From the NCBI RefSeq assembly GCF_050948175.1, contig NC_135199.1, positions 8,002,501-8,066,500 on the forward strand: a stretch of DNA of 64,000 bases, written 5' to 3'. Position 1 is the first letter of the stretch. Each line of letters opens with the position of its first letter. Positions 51,387 to 61,560 of the stretch are shown here, in pieces. The position numbers and the translations under genes were made by a program. Source of the stretch: Xylocopa sonorina. Lineage: Eukaryota; Arthropoda; Insecta; Hymenoptera; Apidae. Below the pieces are notes generated by a model, which worked only from the letters and a program-made list of their open reading frames with translations, was not told the DNA's origin and ran no database searches.

Positions 51387-52111
51387 ATGGATTTCCAACC
51401 ATCAAATAACGAGAAAAACATAATATTCACGTGAAACAGTTGGAAAGAATCTTGGAAAAGGTGAAACCCCAACGCCGTATTCATCAGAAATACTATTTCC
51501 TCGTTTCCAAATGAAAAGAGAATAATGACACTACTTTACAGAACAACCCTCCGTCGAAAACAAACACCACAGAGAGAAAAGTAATGAACATGATACCCAA
51601 TGAACTGATTAACGACGACCATAATTATACTCGATTGAGATAAATTAGGAAAGACAGGATAGGAGGGATTCAGGTTACACAGTTATAAAATTATATTATG
51701 TGGATGTACAAATATGTTCGTTAAAATTAACTTATACTATTTGCAATCCAACTTAAAGTTTCAAAGTCCTGAAAAGGACTTGAAAGATTTAAATTGTATT
51801 GAAAAAGACTCGATACTAAAGGTACCAGTGATTGAATTATTCTAATCTACTACAAAGTTAATAAAATAATAGTTGGATAATGAAAAAAAATAAATGAAAT
51901 AATGATAGTAAGTCTATGAAATCATTCTACAAGACAGAAACTGTAAATTGTAATCTTTTAACTGATTCTGATACTTTTAGTATCGAGTTTACAACTAAAC
52001 TTATATCTACGTGCGTAGTCCTTAGCTTGATATCGTTTTGGAGAGCGCAATCTCTCAAAAACGTTACCAAGGGCCCAGGTCCACCACGTGGAGGTAACTA
52101 CGCAGGGACCC
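51387..52111 (-). mobile_element. Ribozyme-headed repeat element, copy B
   Basis: This is the second, diverged copy of the family in copy A, in the same orientation. It begins at the predicted cleavage point (52,111). It shares with copy A the 100-nt ribozyme, AGGACTTTGAAACTTTA, GATTTCATAGACTTACT, the block with CATAATATAATTTTATA then GTGTAACCTGAATC, and GGTTGGAAATCCA near its left end, though the order and spacing of inner blocks differ slightly. Sequence upstream of 52,111 is unrelated to that upstream of copy A apart from the last two or three bases. No protein is encoded. The left boundary is uncertain and the element may extend into the GC-rich block at 50.6-51.0 kb. Confidence 0.6.
52012..52111 (-). 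ncRNA. HDV-like self-cleaving ribozyme, copy B
   Basis: The architecture is the same as copy A: P1 GGGUCC/GGACCU with G1.U wobble, P2 UGCGUAGU/ACUACGCA (8 perfect pairs), P3 ACC/GGU, L3 UCCACGU, GGGC after P1, P4 with CGUUUU/AAAACG and GAGAG/CUCUC closed by AUUGCG, the base of P4 CUUG/CAAG, joining segment CUAAGG and P2. GACCUGGGC and GCUAAGG are the same strings found at these positions in the HDV antigenomic ribozyme. Relative to copy A, P4 changes sequence on both sides while staying paired, and P2 changes a G.U to G-C. Cleavage is predicted 5' of the G complementary to 52,111. Confidence 0.87.
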
Positions 52112-52180
52112 AACAATCCATTTCTGAATAGTTAAATCTTTCATTCGTTCACTCACCAATCGTCAGTCAAAAGTCATTGT

Positions 52181-52632
52181 CATCATCGTCCACCATCGTC
52201 CACAATCGTCCACAGTCATCCACAAGCGTCCACAGTTATCCACAATCATCCACTAGTATTGACTCCATCACTGTCCACTAACGTCCACTAACGTCCACCA
52301 TGGTCCACTATCGTCCACAATCATCCACAAGTGTCCACTACTCTTAGGTCCTCCACCACCATGCACCATCGTCCACAATCGTCCACAATCATCCACCAGT
52401 GTCCACCAGTGTCCACCAGTATCCACCAGTATCCACTACCCTTGGGTCCTCCACCACCATCCACCATCGTCCACAATCGTCCACAATCATCCACCAGTGT
52501 CCACCAGTGTCCACCAGTGTCCACCAGTGTCCACCAGTGTCCACTACCCTTGGGTCCTCCACCACCATCCACCATCGTCCACAATCGTCCACAATCATCC
52601 ACCAGTGTCCACTACCCTTGGCTTGTCCACAG
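52181..52632. repeat. GTCCACCA-type minisatellite with higher-order structure
   Basis: Arrays of 9-10-bp units (GTCCACCAGT, GTCCACAATC, ATCCACCAGT) are arranged in a higher-order unit that recurs three times beginning at about 52,345, 52,442 and 52,550, each opening CTTRGGTCCTCCACCACCAT. The second and third higher-order copies are nearly identical, differing mainly in the number of CCACCAGTGT units. Frames on both strands are open only because the repeat lacks stop codons. On the minus strand it lies between a TATA/initiator promoter and ribozyme B. Confidence 0.95.
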
Positions 52633-52701
52633 CTAGCCACTAGCAGCGACCATCCTCATCCTCACCCTGACCTTCTCGCCGCGGCGTCCAAACAGCCAAA
52701 A

Positions 52702-52740
52702 GGTCTGAACAGCCGCGCACTGCTTTTATATACCCGCCCC
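52702..52740 (-). promoter_or_regulatory. Core promoter with GC box, TATA box and initiator
   Basis: Read on the minus strand: GGGGCGGG, then TATATAAAAG (52,732-52,723), then a TTCAGACC initiator-like sequence (52,709-52,702) with the candidate +1 A at 52,706, about 26 nt from the start of the TATA box. Spacing fits an RNA polymerase II core promoter. Transcription would run left through the minisatellite and then into ribozyme B. No coding sequence follows, so the product would be noncoding. Confidence 0.5.
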
Positions 52741-54127
52741 ACTACCATCCCACTCTCCTGAAAGTCGGGAATTGCCAAAATCAACCTTAACATTATAACA
52801 ACTCGTAATTTATTAATTTTCATATTTTTACTGTAAATTTATGCTCTTAATATATAATACATGTGATTATATCGTGGTATATAATATATGTACTTACGGT
52901 ATGTAACATACGCGAAAGACGGGAACAGCAAAAATAAGAGAAACTTTATTTTTATTCTAAATAGATTTGTATTTTAATATATTCTAAATGAATTCGATCA
53001 TACATAATTTGTATAATATTGTATATTGCGATGTACGATTTCATTTACTTGAGAATCTTAAAAATTAAACGATTCTGTTACAAACATAATGCTACAAAAT
53101 ACATTTTATAATTTTTTTTAACTACACTGGATGTAATCGGCGATCAACTTGAAATATGTACACCATAATCGAAATTTGAGCCAGAAAATGAACGAACTGC
53201 ATAGAGAGTACAATAGATTTATAAATGAATAAACGATAAACCAATACATACATGAACAGGAATGCAATCAGTGTTTTAGGAACGCAATTTCCTACTTCGA
53301 TATACGCAAGTAATTACAAATCCACAACCGCTGATAGCATGCCAACTACGGCTTAACTATAAAAAATGTAATCGCCACATATCCTGTTACCACTTTGTAA
53401 GAAGGCCAAAGAAAATATACCATTCATCTAAAAGAATATTTTCGTATAAAATTTTTCAATAAAACAAATTGTCTGAAAGATTGCACATATCTCAAAAAAT
53501 TTTTAGGTGTAAACTTTGTAAATAAATAGATCGTAAGTATGATTAATTATAGATATTTTTTATTGGTATAAATGGTATAAAGTTGAATACAATTAACAAA
53601 ATGATGTTCCGGATGTTGGAGCAACTACATTTTGCGTTAAACATAGCTTTTCATCTGTTCCTCTTCCATATTAACCAGAATATAGAACTGAAATGTATCA
53701 GTGTAGAGATCAAGAAAAATCTCCCTGACAAATAAATGAATCTGAACATTACGTACGGCGGGCACCACGCTCCTGTTGCATCCGAGTTTGTACTTAAAAA
53801 TAAATACTATTATCTACTAAGAACAAAGATCTCTTTTTTTACATTTAAAAAGGCACGATAACGACTAGGTAGAAACAAATGGTACGCCAAAAATAGTTCG
53901 CTTCGGTGAAAAGATTATTCGTGCTCCTTATCCCATAAAGTAGTAACTCTGATATAACGGACAAATAAGTTTTGTACGAAGTGCAAGTATATAAATGCAG
54001 TAACCGTCTCGATCGTCATGAAACTCTTAGTTAAGTTTGATTTAAACATTATGTTACATATAATATTTTCTCGATACGTTGTACATATCTCTGTAAGTAT
54101 AAAGTACTAACATAGTGTCGTGAATTC
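52741..54127. other. AT-rich intergenic DNA downstream of lamin
   Basis: No gene or RNA recognised. It lies between the leftward promoter at 52.7 kb and the 3' end of the lamin gene. A GC-richer patch near 53,755-53,795 looks exon-like on the minus strand but cannot be joined in frame to lamin. Confidence 0.6.
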
Positions 54128-54145
54128 TGTTTTTTATATCTCTTC

Positions 54146-54151
54146 TTTATT
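54146..54151 (-). terminator. Candidate polyadenylation signal of lamin
   Basis: An AATAAA hexamer on the minus strand, about 180 nt beyond the lamin stop codon. Other AT-rich hexamers exist further on, so this is one plausible site rather than a proven end. Confidence 0.4.
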
Positions 54152-54327
54152 GTTTTCTTAAAAGCAAAATATATCATTAGAAACATTATACGAATCCTTT
54201 GTATCAATGAAACTCTGAAGACTCGATTCTTAAACGAGGCTCTCTCAAGTGCTTTCTGTACTTTGTTTTCAAGTATTTTGTAAACGTGCTGTTAGAATTC
54301 TTAAAATTACTCTTTGTGGACTTATTT

Positions 54328-57300
54328 TCACATAAGGCGACAGAATTCCTCTCCTTGTTGCTCGCCCTGAAACAAAGGAAAGAATCATACTTTTATACGA
54401 AAAGAATACAGAAGTATTATTCAATTAATCGAATTAGCATATGGAGCGATTATATTGCGCTCTTATATACATTATTCGACAATTATTAGTTACAGAATCT
54501 TAAGTTAATATTAATGAATGTTAATGTCTTATTAAGAAATTTATGAAGAGACGAGATTGTGTGCGCTCATTTCACAATATACGCGTAAAATGTACATAAT
54601 TATACAGATATAAGGTATGAAAATTTTATGTGCGATATAACGACATAATGTTATCGGCACATTTATTCTGGGATTTAAATTATCGCACCTCGTATGCACG
54701 TGCGTACGTGATAATGATCGTCCTTAATAAAAATATTAATTTATTATTAACATTCGAAATGTTTTACTTGCATTTAATTTTCAGTTTTATAAATACAATT
54801 AAATGAATAATGCATAATTAACAGTCAGAATCAATGAAAGAGAATGAAAATACATTACCGTACGAAAGAAATGTTAATCCTAATAAAATTGATTAAAAAT
54901 ATTTTCATCGTGTAATTGATACAATTAATTATATTAAAATAAAAACAATTTTTATGCATGCAACAGAGCAACAAATTTTTTACTAAGCCCCGTATAAACA
55001 AAAATGAAAAATAATTATTTTCTTTTTTGTCTTACTGCATAAAGAAAATATCAACACCTGTCAAATCCAACCAGTTTGCTGAATTAATGCAATGGTAACA
55101 AATAAGAACTATTTGTTAATAAGTTTTAGTATTAAAACTTTTTTCTTGATATAAGTAAAAAGAAATCATAATATACCAGTAGTATTGTGTTAGCAACAAT
55201 ACCAATGGTAACAAAATATGTTGAACATTAACTACACGTTTCTATGTACAATGAGAAAATTTATTATTTAAACATGTATCCTAAAGACAATGTGGTTAAC
55301 TAATGAGATGTTTCTATTTTAACAAGAGATTACACTTATTTTTAACACTCATGAAGTTTTAGTTAAGCGTGAGCATGAAAATAAGATGCTGTGAAGAAGA
55401 AAATACAAAGCCAAATAATTCCTTTTACTTGAAGCGCGAATGACAACCATCGGCGACTATTTTAACGTTCGATAAGTTGAAAACAACTTACATAAATTGA
55501 CCCATCAGAACCGTTCGCTCGCCCACTTAATATGGGTAGAGATATCTTCTCTATGGAATAAGAAGATAAGTGTTGATCATACACACCCCGATTTTATTTA
55601 TTTTATATTTATGATAATATATCTAACAATAAAATTAAGAGAAAAATACGGGCAGTTTAAATAAAATTTATATTAGAATTTATTATAAACAAAACAGAAG
55701 TTGAAATGTTTTATAGCCACATTGTCTTCGATAATCAAATACAATTATTGGAAAGAAAGGAATAATTTATGGAAATAATAATATAATTAATCTTTCTGTA
55801 ACTAGCTTCTAAGCTTTCATTTCAACTATAAATATACAGTAACAATTAATAAGTATTTTTCAAAGATCATTTTTATGATATTTTCTACTTGAATTTTCAA
55901 TGTCCTTATTAAAATTGTTACTTACAAAGAAAATGTTTGAATATTGGAAAAAAGGAATACCAAAAAGAATACTTATACCCAAAAACAAAAATAAATTAAT
56001 TATCATATGTTTCAGCTGTGAATAAGAAAAAATAAGCCTAATTAAAACCAATCAACGTAACATTTAAAAGTATAACACTAATTGTTAATCTTCACTTTTG
56101 TTTTTGCGTTATAGCTAAATTATTGGAACATACCTGTTGATAATGAAGTTCTTCAGAAGGCCGAAAACCTAAGTTTTCCCTATGTCGAGACACAGATGTA
56201 GACAATTGTTGTCTTTTACATTCTGAAGTAGCCATTTCCTAATTAAACATTAAATAAATCAAAATGACTGTTTAAACTCTTCAAATAATATGCGATGAAC
56301 AAAATCATTAAAAAAAAAAGACTCACTTCGCCTTCGTTATTTAAAAGTGTAGTTGTCATAACGTCTGCTGTAAACCATTTCTGTCCTTTCATAACAATAT
56401 TTGATGGTGGCTCGTGTGTGGCACCAATATCCGCCGACCATACCGTTACAGTACCGCCTGCTTCTAATTTCGCAGTACGATGAAATTTAAATACTGTTTC
56501 TAAAGAACCAGCTTTACGAATAATTTGCCATCCACTAAGTCCTATTTCCTATAAAAAAATGCAAATAATATACAAACATGATTAAACCAAAGCGATATGA
56601 ATATATTTAACTCTCCGCTCCCTCCGGTATCACCTAACTTCAACTACAAACACGGATGTAGAGTATATATACAGTGGAATCTCATGCAGCTTATTGGTTA
56701 TCTCATTCATTGTATGCATCTCTCGACCATTTACATATATTTCCAGCCCCACTTTTTCGACCAGCTACCGAGATTCTACTGTATCTGTAGGTCAGCATCC
56801 AGTCACCAGTATCTCGTCCCGTCCATAGCAAGTGCATTTTTACTCGCTATAACGCAGCAGAGCGAAAGAGTTAAGTATCCCATTCAGTAATGAGTATCTT
56901 ACTTTGCTTCCTTTATTGGTGAGTTTCACAAATCGTCCTTGAGGTTCAGCTTCTGCAATTTCTACATCCCCTCTAGATGTCCCACATACACTAAAGTCAG
57001 TACTGCTACGTTCCTCGCTTTCCTCTAGTAAAGTACGTTTTCTTTTTCCACCTCTCATTGGAGTGTGTCTTGAAGGAGTACTTCTACCACTAGATAACGT
57101 TGAAGTGGATTGCGTAGGCATGATATTTAATCTGTAAACAAATAAATTTTATATATAATATAAGATAGTAGCTAATTTAAGCATCAACAAGTCTCTTTCA
57201 ATTATCATTGCTATGATAGCATAGGAGTCCTAGTTTATTATTACCTGGCTTCTTCTGATTCCAAAAGTTTTCGATATGCGGCAATTTCCAAATCAAGTGC

Positions 57301-60300
57301 AACTTTGATATCCATAAGATCCTGATATTCTTGTATTTGCTGAGCCATTTCGTCGCGTATACGCGCCAATTCTGCTTCCAAGGATGCTAAACTTTCCGCG
57401 TGACGAGCTTTCTCATTCTCACGTAAGTTTTCTAAATCCCTATATTAAAATTAACAAACATATACGCTGGTTAAAAATATCGAACATTAATATAAAAAAT
57501 ATATCAATTATTGTTTCAACGCACCTTATTCGTGCATTGAGTGCATTATTTGACGCTTCTAGTTCGTTAATCTTTTGATTGAGTGAATCAATTCTTGTTC
57601 TTGTTTGTCTTAACTCTTCAACAGCTAAACTAGCTGCTCCGCTGTTACGCTGAGCATGAGCTGTTAAATTCTTGATCTTATTTTCATATAACAGTTCAAT
57701 TTCTTCTCTATTAGCTCGCATTTGTGCCTCATATTGATCTCGTAATTCTTGCAAGGATTGTTGTAACTTAGCTTCGTACTGTTCAGCGAGACGACCATCT
57801 ATCTCCGATATCTCTACCTAAAAAAATGAATAAATAGATTATTAACAAACACCTAAATATAAAAAATTTTTTTTTCATTTCCACATCTAAATATCACTTA
57901 ATACAAACCTGCCGCTTTGATCGCGTTTCTGTTAGTTCTTGTTGGAATAGCTGATTTTGGAAACTGGCTTCTTCCTTCAAACTTTGAATATTGTTTTCGA
58001 GAACGATACGATTCAAAGTTTCTTCCCCTAGATGTTTACGGGCATCTTCTAACGACGCTTTTAATTTTTCTACCTCTTGTTCCAACTCTCTTTCTCTTTC
58101 GGCCAACTTCTTACGCTCTGCCTGGGACTGATTGAACTGTGATTGCAAATCATTGCAGCGTGTTTCGTATACCAACAAATTTCTTTCCGCAACTTGCAAG
58201 TCCACCAATTTCTTATCAAGTCTACAAAAAAATTATGCGAATCTTTAGAAAATTGATTACTTAAAAAAGATATAAATATTGCATATCTCCTATTTTATAA
58301 TGTTTTAACGTTAAAGTGTTAAAAACTTCGAGGTCGAAATCTTTTTAAAATTAATATTACAATTGTGCATATATTAATTTTCATTTTTGTATTGTAAGGA
58401 TCGAATTTGATATTTTATATTGTAAAAAAAATTATTTACTTGCTTATAAACTATGTGCAGAATGAATTCAGTGACAAAATCTCAATCGTTTACAACATTC
58501 CGGCAGTCGGGAAGAAGAGGTGAGCTTTCGCGTTTCTATTTTAATCAACGACCCACATTGAGAATTTTATTTCCTACTACGATGTCTCGAAGGGATTTAA
58601 TATTTCGTTATCTTCAAATTTGACCTATTACTATTATAAAACACACGATATAAAAAAAGTAACAAACAGAGTGTATAAAATTAAAAATCATTGAGTGGAA
58701 AAATACAAAATTTACAAATTGCACGTAACTTTTACGTGCAATTGATAATACTTGATTTAAAGTGCAATTTTATTTTCATTGTTTCAATATTTAATTTACA
58801 ATATCAGAATAAGAAAACACGTTCTCGTTGAATGTTATTTTCTTTATAAAAAACATCCTTTTTCATAACTCTACGTAAAAGATTTGGAATGTTTATATAT
58901 TCGATACATACAGTCTTATCATGCTGATAACTGTGGTAGACTTTACAAAATTATTCTGAATTATCGTGAGAAATGTTCAGCAGAGTATTGTAGCAACAAT
59001 AAAAATTCGGATAAAAATAAGGATCGAAAGTATTGCTTGGAATGTTTCAACAGAACATCTACATAGTATTATCAAGGAACAAAAAATTGTACGAGAGCTT
59101 AGGGGGAGAGAATTACAACGGTACACCTCCAGCGGCGTCCACAAACATAACACGGGCATACCCTCTAAACAAAACACGATCGTGAAAATATCCCATCTCG
59201 TTCGAAATATCAAATCCAGTCAAAAAGGTAAAACATTCGATCTAACTGAAATGTCAATTTTTAATTAACTGAATGAATAATATTTTTTAGGAAATACGTT
59301 TTAAAAAATATTTTGTAAAATGTAACTGAATACAATTGGGAAACATTGAACATACGCAATAATTTCAAATGAATAAATAAAAAAGTCAGTTTCCTTCTTT
59401 TTTTTTTAACCTGACAATTGAACGGAATAATATTTCCCGCTTGTTTCTCGTTTTGCTTGTAATTTTATCGATTGCTCAACACTTGCTCGAAAGGAGGTCA
59501 ATGTTTTCAGTCGAGGTTATACAAGCTGTTGAAGATGACATCACCGCCGCATAGTAAGCGTGACGCAATCGTTCGTAGTAACGTCACGTTTTAAGTTAGG
59601 CACACCCAAGTATGCAAAAATTGTATGGTTAATTCCATCAATGAAATTTAATACTTTGTAAGTTCTACTAAATTGTATACCGCTTATATATTTCTAAGAA
59701 AAAGGTACAATCTATATTGTTTTTACTGTTACTGTTCCTACAAAGAACACAAAAACAAATGTTGAATTATTCATACAAGTGTACAATATCAGTACTCATA
59801 TCTTGATTAAACATTCGTGAATTTTATGAATGAATCACCGTCACAGCAGTATACTAATGTAAATATCTTTCCACATTTGACATTTCAGATATTTAGTCAC
59901 TCATAGGAAACATAATATTCATATTTATTTTTAAAGAAACTTATTTATTACTACCAACAAATGAATAACAAATAAAGAGAGAGACAAAATGTCATTTTAC
60001 ATTAAAAATAATTAAATTAATATGAAACATTATACTAGCATTTAATTAAATATGTATACAACCTAGTATTCACACATAGATATATATAATTACCTGTTAC
60101 ACACATAACCTTATCAACAGTTCTAACATAGGAATGCAATGAATCATAACTAAATAAAGATATTTATTATTTTCTTAATTAGATAGATATTATTTTCTTA
60201 ATTTCCTATTAACTTTCTATTCTGTTACATTTTCTTATTTAATTTCATGCATTGTATTTATAAACTTTAATTATATGATACAATCAAATCATAACAGAAA

Positions 60301-61191
60301 CACTTTCAAATTGCATCCAAAAGAGTATATGACAAATCGTATGTAAACAAGTCTGACAGGATCAGATATCTATTTGTAGGAATGTTGAAATGATTGATTG
60401 TGAAAAGAGTAACAAAAATTGTAAGTACATTATTAATATTAAACCCAAAACTAACTTGTTTATAATGTACAACTGTACGTTCGCAGTATCTATCGGGTGA
60501 ATAAAGTTCGCATGCAAAATTTACAAATATCTTTTTTAAATCACCCATAAAAAATAGGAGTTGTACGGAACACAAGAAAAATATACAACCAATTAAGTCC
60601 ATCAGATGTTAAGTTCATAACACATGCATCAAGTATCAGCGTTAAAACGTATTAAGCACAGTGATTACGAGAAACGGTAAAATTTCGTGATAATCTCGGC
60701 CTCTTCCTTTCGATATCACATCGGTTCACATATCCGAGACACACTGTTATTTCACCGAAATCAAATTGAACTGAAACAGAGACTTACTTGGACTTAAGTT
60801 CTTCGTTGTTGTCCCACAATCGTTTGGTATCAATCTCGAGTTTCGCTCGTTCCTTAGCAGTTTCATCCAGTAATTTTCTTGCATCAGACAATTCATGTTC
60901 GTACATAGACTTTATGTTGGATACTTCGCGGGTGATAGTCTCCTGGGTCGTCTGTACCTCCCGCGTAAGTCTGGAATTTTCGGTTTCCAGGTGCCGTACT
61001 TTGTCAATATAACAAGCCAATCGGTCATTTAGGTTTTGTAGATCTTGCTTTTCTTGAAGACGAGAATAACGGGTAGGACTGAGAGGACTTCCTGGTCTCT
61101 GCCCGATCGGCGTTGATGTGAACTGTGGCGATTGCCCGCTGCTACTCGCGCTACTCGCCGCTGTGGTCTTCTTAGTCGTTTTCGTTGACAT
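54328..61191 (-). CDS. Lam: Lamin, B-type (Dm0-like) nuclear intermediate filament, 8 coding exons
   Basis: This encodes the nuclear lamina filament protein. Exons on the minus strand are 61191-60788, 58221-57909, 57817-57525, 57439-57245, 57131-56903, 56548-56327, 56238-56134 and 54366-54328. All junctions are GT/AG, and together they give 599 codons plus stop. A Ser/Thr-rich head carries proline-directed sites at residues 35-41 (SPLSPTR). The coiled-coil rod opens with LNDRLACYIDKVRHLE (54-69) and closes with LEIAAYRKLLE (387-397). A KRKR nuclear signal lies at 431-434, the lamin-tail Ig domain spans about 465-555 (GWQIIRKAG, VTVWSAD, PPSNIVMK), and the C-terminus is the CaaX box CRLM (596-599), predicted to be farnesylated and membrane-anchored. 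The last exon, 13 codons with its stop, lies beyond a 1.77-kb intron and was joined by phase and CaaX. The start ATG precedes a typical short head; alternative 5' exons are not excluded. Confidence 0.96.
54367..56133 (-). other. Lamin intron 7
   Basis: A 1,767-nt AT-rich intron bounded by CAG|GTATGT and TTTGTTTCAG|GGC (minus strand). No exon, RNA gene or repeat recognised inside. A GTAAGT donor at about 55,494 follows a GC-richer patch (55,500-55,540) that could be an alternative terminal exon, but it gives no CaaX end. Confidence 0.7.
58222..60787 (-). other. Lamin intron 1
   Basis: A 2,566-nt intron bounded by CCAA|GTAAGT and TTTTTTTGTAG|A, consistent with the long first intron common in lamin genes. 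It contains a 10-bp inverted repeat near 58,720-58,745, a plus-strand exon-like segment at 58,461-58,519 and a cluster of CRE/ATF-like motifs at 59,534-59,588. No gene is supportable inside. Confidence 0.7.
59534..59588. promoter_or_regulatory. Cluster of CRE/ATF-like motifs in lamin intron 1
   Basis: Three bZIP-type sites lie within 55 bp: GATGACATCA, GTGACGCAAT and TAACGTCACG. The patch is GC- and CpG-richer than the surrounding intron. It could be an intronic enhancer or an alternative start region for lamin; this is inference from motif matching only. Confidence 0.3.
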
Positions 61192-61560
61192 CTTTTCACA
61201 ATAATCGATTCCTTTATAGCACTATCACTTCCCCTCGCACTATCGAATCATCAACTTGGTGCACAGTAACACCGTGTCCGTAAACGACGCTTTTAGCGGT
61301 TAAAAAAGTATCGAAGCCCAAATCCTACTGCCTCAGTCAACGGAAGAACAGTTTTATGGTGACGCCAACGTTAACGAAACAATCTCCGTATGTGCATCTT
61401 TATATTGCGTTAGTAAACGAAATCGACTGACGCGATAGGTTACGTCCGAGTATATACAAACTCGAGGACCAATCGTATGCGGTTTCCGTTCAACCGCGCC
61501 CCAATAGGAACAGGTTTACCCACTAGATAAGCGCGTCAATCTTAAAGACGACATTCACTA
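61192..61560 (-). promoter_or_regulatory. Lamin 5' flank and probable promoter
   Basis: The 370 bp upstream of the lamin ATG are CpG-richer than the rest of the AT-rich half. On the minus strand they contain two CCAAT boxes in inverse orientation (61,469-61,473 and 61,501-61,505), a GC-rich GGGGCGCGG next to one of them, and a TATA-like run at 61,451-61,456. These suit a broadly expressed gene. The exact start site cannot be read. Confidence 0.45.

Noticed and set aside
52181..52632. Possible CRISPR array
   Set aside because: Units are contiguous 9-10-bp repeats without unique spacers, and the DNA is eukaryotic.
52321..52761. Open frames of 80-120 codons on both strands of the minisatellite, giving Trp/Asp- or Ser/Pro-rich repeats
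   Set aside because: They exist only because the repeat unit lacks stop codons. Both strands are open at once and no start context or domain is present.
53755..53795. GC-richer patch downstream of lamin as the lamin last exon
   Set aside because: Its best-looking frame (QTRMQQERGARRT then stop) does not match the phase-0 end of exon 7 and gives no CaaX. The exon at 54,328-54,366 joins in phase and ends CRLM.
55490..55540. Alternative lamin terminal exon near the GTAAGT at 55,494
   Set aside because: Phase-0 joining gives a stop after six codons (WASERF) with no CaaX box, and the polypyrimidine tract is poor. Kept only as a remote alternative.
58884..59268. Plus-strand frames of 60 and 100 codons in lamin intron 1
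   Set aside because: AT-rich composition, overlap in different frames and no domain. Could not be joined to the exon-like segment at 58,461.
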